DNA of 8,319 bases from contig CALELJ010000234.1 of assembly GCA_937902445.1 (NCBI GenBank), positions 1-8,319 of the forward strand, given 5' to 3'. Both the position numbers and the translations under genes were made by a program. This document shows, piece after piece, positions 1 through 6,416 of this stretch (the first letter of the stretch is position 1; every line of letters starts with the position of its first letter). Under the pieces are notes generated by a model. That model saw only the letters and a program-made list of their open reading frames with translations, was not told the origin of the DNA and did no database searches. This stretch comes from an uncultured Treponema sp. (lineage in GTDB: Bacteria > Spirochaetota > Spirochaetia > Treponematales > Treponemataceae).

Positions 1-139
1 CATCTCAAAGGGTTCCGCATCCATAACAGAATTCCCCGACTACACCATATCCCAGCTTGAAAAGGAAGCCGAGAAACGGATGTACGCCGACAAAACCAGG
101 TTCTACATTGAATCCGGAATCGAAAGAAGAAGAGTCTGA
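1..139 (+). CDS. 3' end of a GGDEF-domain protein (probable diguanylate cyclase), truncated by the window edge
   Basis: Reading from base 2, 45 codons run without interruption to a TGA at 137-139. The peptide contains a helix ending in AEKRMYADKTRFY followed by ESGIERRR. This matches the usual last helix of GGDEF domains (A-D/E-x-x-M-Y-x-x-K) and the short basic tail common after it. It also resembles the end of the full GGDEF protein downstream (AERSMYQNKSDYY, then DRR). The catalytic GGDEF loop lies outside the window, so activity cannot be judged. If active, the protein would make cyclic di-GMP from two GTP. The gene is convergent with the acetyltransferase gene, with only 12 bases between the stop codons and no clear terminator hairpin. 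The call rests on a short stretch, but the helix pattern is characteristic. Confidence 0.7.
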   Translation, partial: ISKGSASITEFPDYTISQLEKEAEKRMYADKTRFYIESGIERRRV

Positions 140-151
140 CAGAACAGTCTT

Positions 152-706
152 TCAGTCCCTGTTGAAATCCTCATACCAGACAGGTTCCTTTGTATCGGCG
201 CCTTCAGTTCCGATGAATTTGTTCATCCATACTATGCCAAGCCACTGGCCTTTTTTAATTCCGGCATTATGGAAATGTCCTACTTCAGTAAAACCAAGGG
301 CCTTGTGGAATCCAAGACTTGCCTCATTGGTATCTACAATAACAGCATAGATGTACTGGAAATTCTGTTTCTTCAGGGTTTCCGAAAATTTCTCATAGAG
401 AGCGGTTGCAATTCCACTGCGACGTGGTGAATCAGGGGCAAGAACGATAGTCCACTCAACATTCCATTTATAGGCATCATGAGGACGAAGCGGTTCTCCG
501 CAGCAGTACCCAAGAATTTTTCCGTTTTCATCTTCCGCAACATAGAAAGGATATTTCTTTTTTGTGTTAACGATTTTCTCACGGTATTTTTCAACACTGG
601 GATTTTCAATGGTAAAAGTAACGTTAAGCCCGTCAACGTATGCTCCGTAGATGTCATGGCATGCAAGGGCATCTTTCTCTTCCGCAACACGCAATTTGAA
701 ATTCAT
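152..706 (-). CDS. GNAT-family N-acetyltransferase, phosphinothricin-acetyltransferase-like
   Basis: This 184-residue cytosolic protein is predicted to move an acetyl group from acetyl-CoA to an amine of a small molecule. The acetyl-CoA loop is visible as RRSGIATALY (residues 95-104; R-x-x-G-x-A pattern). It is followed by NEAS (127-130) and HKALGF (134-139), then GHFHNAGIKKGQW (143-155). This order is typical of the PAT/MnaT/YwnH branch of GNAT enzymes, which act on phosphinothricin, methionine sulfone/sulfoximine or related amino-acid analogues. The true substrate cannot be read from the sequence. Length fits the family (about 165-185), with a short extra C-terminal tail (about 167-184). 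The ATG at 706 is preceded by GGAAG about seven bases upstream, which supports the start. It is convergent with the GGDEF gene fragment and divergent from the large diguanylate cyclase gene. Confidence 0.88.
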   Translation of the reverse strand: MNFKLRVAEEKDALACHDIYGAYVDGLNVTFTIENPSVEKYREKIVNTKKKYPFYVAEDENGKILGYCCGEPLRPHDAYKWNVEWTIVLAPDSPRRSGIATALYEKFSETLKKQNFQYIYAVIVDTNEASLGFHKALGFTEVGHFHNAGIKKGQWLGIVWMNKFIGTEGADTKEPVWYEDFNRD

Positions 707-761
707 TTGGACACTTCCATAATCAGATTTCCAGACTGCAATTCATGGCCCGGACAACCGG

Positions 762-770
762 ATTCTAGCA
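762..770 (-). promoter_or_regulatory. Possible extended -10 element for the GNAT gene
   Basis: On the minus strand the sequence is TGCTAGAAT, a TGn extension plus a hexamer matching TATAAT at five of six positions. Transcription would start near 755 and give a leader of about 50 bases before the ATG at 706. No good -35 hexamer stands 16-18 bases upstream, so this is a weak prediction. Confidence 0.3.
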
Positions 771-812
771 GATTTTGTTTTTTTATAAAACGGGAATAAC
801 AGAAAAAATATT

Positions 813-841
813 TTGATAATTTCAGTGAGTTGTGCTAAAAT
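813..841 (+). promoter_or_regulatory. Sigma-70-type promoter of the diguanylate cyclase gene
   Basis: TTGATA (813-818) and TAAAAT (836-841) each match the consensus at five of six positions and are separated by exactly 17 bases. The -10 box is also preceded by TGC, an extended -10 motif. Transcription would begin near 848. The -10 box overlaps the GTG at 832 that would otherwise be the upstream-most start of the gene, so the promoter favours the ATG at 871 as the true start. It is predicted from sequence alone. Confidence 0.6.
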
Positions 842-870
842 TTTGGGAAAAGGATTTTGAGATAAAAAAA

Positions 871-2694
871 ATGAGAAGACGTTTATCATTATTTAAAAAC
901 CTGAACCCTAAATTTTCAGAGGAAACCTCTGTATTCCTAAATGGTTCCATGCACAAAGTCCTTAAGCTCAACCTTAAGAAAAGCACCTACGAAGAAATTT
1001 TTGTACTCCCGGAAGAACGATTTCCTGACAAAGGCTATTCACATAAACTTTCCGACTGGATTGTAAACTTCGCCATGACCGGAAACGTCCACAAGGACGA
1101 CCAGCAAAGCTACCTTGATTTTCTGAACATTGAAAAACTGAAAGTAGAATTTTCGGCAGAAGCAAAAAAACGGAGCATACGCTACAGACGCAGCACCCAC
1201 AACGAAATGCGCTGGGTTGAACTTGATCTCATTCCGGTTCCTAATTTCAGCGAGAAAAATCAGATAGTATATCTGTACACATACGACATCCATGATTCCA
1301 TGTCAGAAGAGCTGAAGACTACGAAAATCATGACTTCTGTGGCACATTCCATCACCAGAAGTTTTCTATGCAGCGTCTACCTTGACCTGGACCACGACAC
1401 GTCAAAAATCATCTACGCCAACGATTTTGTAAAACCATATCTCGACAGTTCCATTCCAATGCGTATTTTCCTTAAGAAGTCAGTCGAATATTTTACATCA
1501 AAGGCATACATGGAACGAATGTATGACTTCTGCAATCTGGAAACACTGCAGGAACGTCTCCAGGGGAAAAATGTAATAAACATGGAATACATCGGCGTCA
1601 AGGGAGGTACCTGCCGCGCCATTTTCTATCCGGTAATCTATCACAGGGACGGAAGGCTCAAGAGCGTAATCTATGCAAACCAGTATGTTGAAGGCGAGCT
1701 TATCACTTTGCGAGGACAGCTTGAAACAGAAAAAACTCTTGTTGAATGCCTCACTGCCCTTTCCGGCACTTCTGATTTTGAAGCTGCGACAAACAAACTC
1801 CTGATGAGCATCTGTAATTTTTATGACGCAGACAGAGCCTATATTTTTTCAATCAACCATCAAAGACAGATCGCAAAAAATGACTACGAATGGTGCAGAG
1901 ACGGCATAACTTCAAAAATCGATACGCTTCAGGAACTGCCTTTAAGTTCAATTGCAAAATGGTTTAATATCTTTAATATCAAGGACAGCGTAAGCATCAC
2001 AAGCAAAGAGGCCTTTGAACCTGATTCAGCCGAAGCAAAACTTCTTGAGACACACAACGTTTCCAGATTTATCACTGTTCCCCTTAAGAATCCAGACGGA
2101 ACAATTACAGGCTTCCTTGGAATCGACAATCCAAAAAAGAATCCGGATTCAGAAATCGTACTCCGGTCTGCGGCGACCTACATTCAGGAAGAACAGATCA
2201 AACAGAATTACACAAAGAAGCTGTACGAACTCAGTTATTCCGACAGCATGACAAAGACATACAACCGTGCGGCCTACATCCGCGACATGGAACTTCTTGC
2301 AAAGGAAACAGACCATCCAGCCGGAATTCTTTACGCTGATGTAAACGGACTAAAGACAACAAACGACACAAAGGGTCATGAAGCCGGAGACAAACTTATC
2401 AGCGACGCAGTTGCTTTGCTCAGAAAATATTTCAACCGCAAGGATGACAGGATATATCGTCTTGGCGGTGACGAATTTGTAGTTCTTAGTTCCGACTTAT
2501 TCCAGAAGGAATTCATGACAAGGGTTTCAAACCTTAAGGATGAACTTGAACACAACTGGATTTTAAGCTGCGGTGGAAAATGGTTTGAAGGAATTTCAGA
2601 CATAGACGCATCGACAAAGGAAGCAGAAAGATCCATGTACCAGAACAAGTCCGACTATTACACGGCACATCCACGCACAGACCGCAGACAGTAA
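871..2694 (+). CDS. Cytosolic diguanylate cyclase with PAS-like, PAS-like, GAF and GGDEF domains
   Basis: Predicted to condense two GTP into cyclic di-GMP under control of N-terminal sensor domains. From the ATG the protein has 607 residues. Two PAS-like segments lie at about 20-140 (with RYRRSTHNEMRWVEL and a closing YTYDIHDS) and 152-272. A GAF domain spans about 285-440 (DADRAYIF; SRFITVPL; GFLGID), and a GGDEF domain about 450-600. In the catalytic domain the metal-site Asp is D490 (YADVNGLK), the signature is an intact GGDEF at 532-536, and an RxxD product-inhibition site (RKDD, 523-526) sits at the standard five-residue spacing. No membrane segment or signal peptide is seen, so sensing should be intracellular; the ligands are unknown. 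A GTG at 832 would add 13 residues, but it lies inside the predicted promoter. Neither start has a strong ribosome-binding site (AAAGGA ends 16 bases before the ATG). The sensor-domain calls are less certain than the GGDEF call. Confidence 0.9.
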   Translation: MRRRLSLFKNLNPKFSEETSVFLNGSMHKVLKLNLKKSTYEEIFVLPEERFPDKGYSHKLSDWIVNFAMTGNVHKDDQQSYLDFLNIEKLKVEFSAEAKKRSIRYRRSTHNEMRWVELDLIPVPNFSEKNQIVYLYTYDIHDSMSEELKTTKIMTSVAHSITRSFLCSVYLDLDHDTSKIIYANDFVKPYLDSSIPMRIFLKKSVEYFTSKAYMERMYDFCNLETLQERLQGKNVINMEYIGVKGGTCRAIFYPVIYHRDGRLKSVIYANQYVEGELITLRGQLETEKTLVECLTALSGTSDFEAATNKLLMSICNFYDADRAYIFSINHQRQIAKNDYEWCRDGITSKIDTLQELPLSSIAKWFNIFNIKDSVSITSKEAFEPDSAEAKLLETHNVSRFITVPLKNPDGTITGFLGIDNPKKNPDSEIVLRSAATYIQEEQIKQNYTKKLYELSYSDSMTKTYNRAAYIRDMELLAKETDHPAGILYADVNGLKTTNDTKGHEAGDKLISDAVALLRKYFNRKDDRIYRLGGDEFVVLSSDLFQKEFMTRVSNLKDELEHNWILSCGGKWFEGISDIDASTKEAERSMYQNKSDYYTAHPRTDRRQ

Positions 2695-2727
2695 AATCTC
2701 ATTTCTGAAGAATGCAAGTAATATAGA

Positions 2728-2867
2728 TGTATGAAAATCGAAAAGGAAGGAAGAGGCTTTCAGGAACATTCAAAGCCCTGAAAGATAGTTTCCTTACAGG
2801 GCTTTGCATGTAGCGACGATATCGAGCGGTCCTGAAAGACTCGTACTGACTGGTAGATTTTCATACA
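2728..2867. other. 140-bp in-register inverted-repeat element, candidate structured RNA
   Basis: Positions i and 5595-i pair along the arms 2728-2765 and 2830-2867 with no bulge. There is a perfect 12-bp end stem (TGTATGAAAATC / GATTTTCATACA), a 17-position middle with nine Watson-Crick pairs and eight mismatches, and a perfect 9-bp inner stem (CTTTCAGGA / TCCTGAAAG). All eight mismatches are G.A or A.G. The apex holds a separate perfect 10-bp hairpin (CAAAGCCCTG 2771-2780 / CAGGGCTTTG 2797-2806, 16-base loop) and a 21-base linker. The element starts 33 bases after the cyclase stop codon and ends 10 bases before the valS -35 box, so it is not in the valS leader. If transcribed, it is a 3' untranslated or independent RNA. 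No U-tract follows any stem and no convincing promoter precedes it. I do not recognise the family. A miniature transposable element is the main alternative, but no target duplication is seen. Confidence 0.6.
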
Positions 2868-2877
2868 CATGCTTTAA

Positions 2878-2906
2878 TTGAAACAAAGCTTTATTTCTAC
2901 TATAAT
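2878..2906 (+). promoter_or_regulatory. Strong sigma-70-type promoter of valS
   Basis: TTGAAA (2878-2883) and a perfect TATAAT (2901-2906) are separated by exactly 17 bases. Transcription would begin near 2913 and give a leader of under 30 bases, which leaves no room for a T-box or other long leader control. The ribosome-binding site AGAGGA (2930-2935) is five bases before the ATG. Confidence 0.8.
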
Positions 2907-2940
2907 AATGCACAAAATTTATCCAGATTAGAGGACCAAA

Positions 2941-5673
2941 ATGAAAGCTATCGAACTCGAAAAAGCTTACAACCCTAAGGATTTTGAAGACAGAATCTAC
3001 AATCAGTGGGTTGATTCAGGCTGTTTTAAACCAGCTTCTGATGAAAAATCACCATTACACGCATCTTACCTTTCAAAAAGCAAGAACTCAGCAGTCTCTA
3101 AATATACAGTCGTCATTCCACCACCAAACGTCACAGGCGTCCTTCACATGGGACACGGTCTCAACAACACGCTCCAGGACATCGTAGTACGCTACCACAG
3201 AATGAAGGGAGACAACACTCTCTGGGTTCCTGGAACTGACCACGCAGGTATTGCAACACAGAACGTTGTTGAACGCCAGCTCAAGAAGGAAGGACTCACA
3301 CGCAACGACCTTGGACGCGAAAAGTTCATCGAACGTACATGGAAGGTAAAGGAAGACCACCACGCAACAATCGTAAAGCAGCAGCGCAAGCTTGGTAACA
3401 GCGTAGACTGGGACCGTGAACGCTTCACATATGACGAAGGTCTTTCAAAGGCAGTTCGCGATGTTTTCGTAACACTTTATGAACGCGGCCTCATGTACAA
3501 GGGACAGCGTCTTGTAAACTGGTGTCCTCGCTGTGGTACAGCTCTTGCCGACGATGAAGTTGACCATGAAGACACACAGGGTGCAATGTACCACCTTTAC
3601 TACGAATACGCAGACGGAAGCGGAAAGATCGAAGTTGCCACAACCCGTCCTGAAACTTTCTTTGGTGATACAGCAGTCGCAGTAAACCCAAGCGATGAAC
3701 GCTACACTGCCCTTGTTGGCAAGAAGCTCAAGCTTCCTATCACAGGAAAGGAAATTCCAATCATTGCCGACGACTACGTAGACAAGGAATTCGGAACAGG
3801 TATGGTAAAGATTACTCCAGCCCACGACCCTAACGACTGGGAAGTTGGAAAGAGACACAATCTTGAAGTAATCAACCTCCTTACTCCAGACGGAAAGCTC
3901 AACGAAAACGTTCCTGAAAAATACCGCGGACTCAAGCCGGAACAGGCACGCAAGCTTGTAATCGAAGACCTTACAGAAGCAGGCCTTTTCAAGGGCGAAG
4001 AAAAGATGACTCACTCTGTTGGTCACTGCTACCGCTGTAAGACAGTTGTAGAACCATATCTTTCATACCAGTGGTTCGTAAAGATGAAGCCAATGGCAGA
4101 CAAGGCCCTTGCCGCATGGAAAAACGGAGAAATCCAGTTCTTCCCTAAAAAGTGGGAAAACACATACGAGCACTGGCTCACAAATATCCGCGACTGGTGT
4201 GTAAGCCGCCAGATCTGGTGGGGACACAGAATCCCTGCATGGTACTGTGAATGTGGTGAAACAATCGTAAGCCGCGAAGATCCAGCATGCTGTCCAAAAT
4301 GCGGAAGCAAAAACCTTAAGCAGGATGCCGACGTTCTCGACACATGGTTCAGCTCATGGCTCTGGCCTTTCTCAACCCTCGGCTGGCCACAGGAAACAGA
4401 AGATCTCAAGGCTTTCTACCCTACAACAGCACTCGTCACAGCATACGACATCATCTTCTTCTGGGTAAGCCGCATGATTATGGCGGGTCTTGAATTTACA
4501 GGAAAGGCTCCATTCCATGACATCTACATCCACGGACTTGTCCGCGACAAGCAGGGACGCAAGATGTCCAAGTCTCTCGGAAACGGAATCGACCCACTTG
4601 AAATCATCGACATGTACGGTGCGGACGCACTCAAGTTCACTCTCAGCTACATGTGCGCACAGGGACAGGACGTTCTCGTAGACAAGGACTCATTCAAGAT
4701 GGGATCAAAATTCTGCAACAAGGTATGGAATGCAAGCCGCTACATTCTTGGAAATCTTGAAGGCCGCACCCTTATTCCTGTAACAGACGCTGACCTTACA
4801 GAGCTTGACAAGTGGATCTACACAAGGCTTGACAACGCTGTTGCCAGTGCAAAGGATGCATTTGAAGCATACCGCTACAACGACGGTGCAAGCGCAATCT
4901 ACGAATACTTCTGGTACGATCTCTGCGACTGGTATGTTGAAGCAACAAAGCTTTCGTTCAAGAATGGCGATGAAAAGGAAAAGGACCGCGCAGTTTCAGT
5001 TCTTCTCAATGTACTTGAAGAATCACTCCGCCTCATGCACCCATACATTCCGTTTGTAACAGAAGAAATCTGGTCAAAGCTTCCACTAGCAGAAATCATT
5101 GAAAACCGCAAAAAAGCCGGAACACAGAAAGTAATCACAAACAGTGAATACACAGGGCTCCTTGTTGACGCTCCATATCCAGAAGTTACGGAAGCACGCA
5201 AGAATGCGGAAGTAAGCGCAAGGTTTGACGTTCTTAAGGAACTTATCCGCAACATCCGCGGACTCCGTACAGAATGTGGAATCGATCCTGCACTCAAGAT
5301 CAGCATTGCAATCAAGATTGAAAGCGGAACAAACGCAGAAGTAATCAAGGAAAAGACAGACATGATCCAGCTTCTTGCCGGAATCAAGACAATTGAATTT
5401 GTTGATTCAAACCCAGCAAAGTCAATCGGTACAGTCGGAACTGGTTACGAATCATTCCTTCTTGTTGACGAAAACATCAACATCGAACAGCTTGCAGCAA
5501 AATTCAAGAAAGACATTGACTGGGAAAAGGAAAATGTCCGCCGCAGCGAAAACAAGCTTAACGGAAAATTCGCAGAGCATGCCCCTGCAGAACTCGTTCA
5601 GGCTGAGCGCGACGCACTTGAAGTTGCAAAGAGCAAGATTGAGAAACTTGAAGGCTATTTACGCAATTTGTAA
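2941..5673 (+). CDS. valS: Valyl-tRNA synthetase
   Basis: Attaches valine to tRNA(Val) using ATP and edits mischarged threonine; a class Ia cytosolic enzyme. At 910 residues it has the normal length for bacterial ValRS. The PPPNVTGVLHMGH block gives the HIGH motif as HMGH (69-72), and the KMSKS loop is intact at 541-545. The CP1 editing domain shows TTRPE (234-238) and HDPNDW (295-300). Cysteine pairs suggest bound zinc: C195/C198, C363/C366 and C436/C438 with C450/C451/C454. The anticodon-binding helices follow at about 640-790. The last 65 residues form the charged coiled-coil tail typical of ValRS rather than IleRS. One oddity is the link between FKP near residue 31 and the PPPNVTG block, which is about 15 residues longer than I recall for E. 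coli ValRS and is rich in Ser and Lys. Codon use is strongly biased, as expected for a highly expressed gene. It has its own promoter and a good ribosome-binding site. Confidence 0.98.
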   Translation: MKAIELEKAYNPKDFEDRIYNQWVDSGCFKPASDEKSPLHASYLSKSKNSAVSKYTVVIPPPNVTGVLHMGHGLNNTLQDIVVRYHRMKGDNTLWVPGTDHAGIATQNVVERQLKKEGLTRNDLGREKFIERTWKVKEDHHATIVKQQRKLGNSVDWDRERFTYDEGLSKAVRDVFVTLYERGLMYKGQRLVNWCPRCGTALADDEVDHEDTQGAMYHLYYEYADGSGKIEVATTRPETFFGDTAVAVNPSDERYTALVGKKLKLPITGKEIPIIADDYVDKEFGTGMVKITPAHDPNDWEVGKRHNLEVINLLTPDGKLNENVPEKYRGLKPEQARKLVIEDLTEAGLFKGEEKMTHSVGHCYRCKTVVEPYLSYQWFVKMKPMADKALAAWKNGEIQFFPKKWENTYEHWLTNIRDWCVSRQIWWGHRIPAWYCECGETIVSREDPACCPKCGSKNLKQDADVLDTWFSSWLWPFSTLGWPQETEDLKAFYPTTALVTAYDIIFFWVSRMIMAGLEFTGKAPFHDIYIHGLVRDKQGRKMSKSLGNGIDPLEIIDMYGADALKFTLSYMCAQGQDVLVDKDSFKMGSKFCNKVWNASRYILGNLEGRTLIPVTDADLTELDKWIYTRLDNAVASAKDAFEAYRYNDGASAIYEYFWYDLCDWYVEATKLSFKNGDEKEKDRAVSVLLNVLEESLRLMHPYIPFVTEEIWSKLPLAEIIENRKKAGTQKVITNSEYTGLLVDAPYPEVTEARKNAEVSARFDVLKELIRNIRGLRTECGIDPALKISIAIKIESGTNAEVIKEKTDMIQLLAGIKTIEFVDSNPAKSIGTVGTGYESFLLVDENINIEQLAAKFKKDIDWEKENVRRSENKLNGKFAEHAPAELVQAERDALEVAKSKIEKLEGYLRNL

Positions 5674-5675
5674 TC

Positions 5676-5778
5676 CATAATTTACAATTCATAATTAAAG
5701 GATGTTAATTCTGATTTTTGGGTATATAATAACTATAGTCATTCAATTATGAATTATGCATTCCTAATTATGAATTAT
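5676..5778. repeat. AT-rich direct and inverted repeats in the valS-hydrolase spacer
   Basis: AATTATGAATTAT occurs twice as exact direct copies (5745-5757 and 5766-5778, 21 bases apart). An inverted copy, AATTCATAATTA (5686-5697), is perfectly complementary to 5765-5776 over 12 bp. CATAATT also occurs at 5676-5682 and 5690-5696, 14 bases apart. A ten-base part (CATAATTCAT) recurs at 7128-7137 upstream of the AlkD-like gene. Nothing here looks like a coding region or a U-tract terminator. It may be a simple dispersed repeat of this genome or a weak stem between the two genes. Confidence 0.6.
5725..5730 (+). promoter_or_regulatory. Possible -10 box for the HD hydrolase gene
   Basis: A perfect TATAAT stands 65 bases before the ATG at 5796, inside the AT-rich repeat spacer. 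The best -35 candidates at 16-18 bases spacing are poor, and AT-rich sequence makes chance matches likely. Read-through from valS is an equally good way to express the gene, since no terminator is visible between them. Confidence 0.35.
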
Positions 5779-5795
5779 TTAACGGGGGCTTGAAT

Positions 5796-6416
5796 ATGGC
5801 AAAATATGAAATGGCAACTGAAAAACCTGAAAAAATGGACACGGACAGAATGCTTCAGCTTTCAAACATTTCATTCGCGCCATACATCCAGCTCTCATCA
5901 ATGCTGATTGGCAAACAGCGCCACGCAGGCGGCAACATGTTCCGTCATCAGATTGACACCATGGGAATACTCATGGACTACGGATACATCGACTCCGTTC
6001 TTCTAAAGGCAAGCGTTGTCCACGACACAGTGGAAGACATCCCCGACTTTGACGAAAACCTCATATTGAATGCTGACGCAGACGGCAAGGATGTACTTTC
6101 GCTGGTACTTGAGGTCACAAAACGTGAAGGCGAAAAAAAAGATGAATTCCTCAAGCGCATAATCAACTACGGATCACAGAAAGCAAAGCTGCTAAAGTGC
6201 GCCGACCGAATAAGCAACATGATCAGCCTTGGATTTGTAACCGATTCAAAATTCATCGAACGCTACTGCAACGAAACGGAATTCTACATACTCCCGATTG
6301 CAATCGAAGTTGACTACAACATGTACCAGGAACTGATTTCGCTCATCATGACACGACGCCAGTACCTGGAACAGACAAACTACTTTGACAAAAAGGAAAA
6401 AGAAGGAAGCAACTAG
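5796..6416 (+). CDS. Stand-alone HD-domain (p)ppGpp hydrolase-like protein (small alarmone hydrolase type)
   Basis: Predicted metal-dependent 3'-pyrophosphohydrolase that removes (p)ppGpp, acting in the cytosol. The 206-residue protein is a single HD domain of the RelA/SpoT/MESH1 type. It has R42, H51 (HAGGNMFRHQ), the HD pair H76-D77 and E80-D81 (VVHDTVED), then D137 and N141 (KCADRISN). These residues and spacings match the Mn-binding and substrate residues known from the Rel hydrolase domain (R44, H53, H77-D78, E81-D82, D144, N148), so the site looks complete. No synthetase, TGS or ACT domain follows, unlike SpoT. I chose the ATG at 5796 because GGGGG (5784-5788) lies seven bases upstream; a TTG at 5790 would sit only one base from it. 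It follows valS on the same strand and ends convergently, overlapping the AlkD-like gene by four bases. Other nucleotide substrates are possible for this HD family. Confidence 0.82.
   Translation: MAKYEMATEKPEKMDTDRMLQLSNISFAPYIQLSSMLIGKQRHAGGNMFRHQIDTMGILMDYGYIDSVLLKASVVHDTVEDIPDFDENLILNADADGKDVLSLVLEVTKREGEKKDEFLKRIINYGSQKAKLLKCADRISNMISLGFVTDSKFIERYCNETEFYILPIAIEVDYNMYQELISLIMTRRQYLEQTNYFDKKEKEGSN

Noticed and set aside
57..350. 97-codon plus-strand open frame across the first two genes
   Set aside because: It is out of frame with the GGDEF fragment and antisense to the acetyltransferase. Both of those have clear family motifs, and this frame has none.
2771..2806. Intrinsic terminator for the diguanylate cyclase gene
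   Set aside because: The 10-bp hairpin has a terminator-like stem, but the loop is 16 bases and the stem is followed by CATGTAGC rather than a T-run.
2728..2867. Retron-type msr/msd RNA
   Set aside because: The nested inverted repeats recall a retron, but no reverse transcriptase gene lies on either side. The flanking genes are a complete cyclase and valS.
2695..2940. T-box leader or other riboswitch controlling valS
   Set aside because: No T-box consensus (AGGGTGGNACCGCG) is present. The near-perfect valS promoter lies downstream of the structured element, leaving a leader under 30 bases.
3445..4026. 193-codon minus-strand open frame inside valS
   Set aside because: It is a shadow of the strongly biased valS codons. 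ValRS motifs run without a break through the region on the other strand.
5790..5798. TTG at 5790 as the start of the HD hydrolase
   Set aside because: It would lie one base after the GGGGG ribosome-binding site, whereas the in-frame ATG at 5796 has a normal seven-base spacing.
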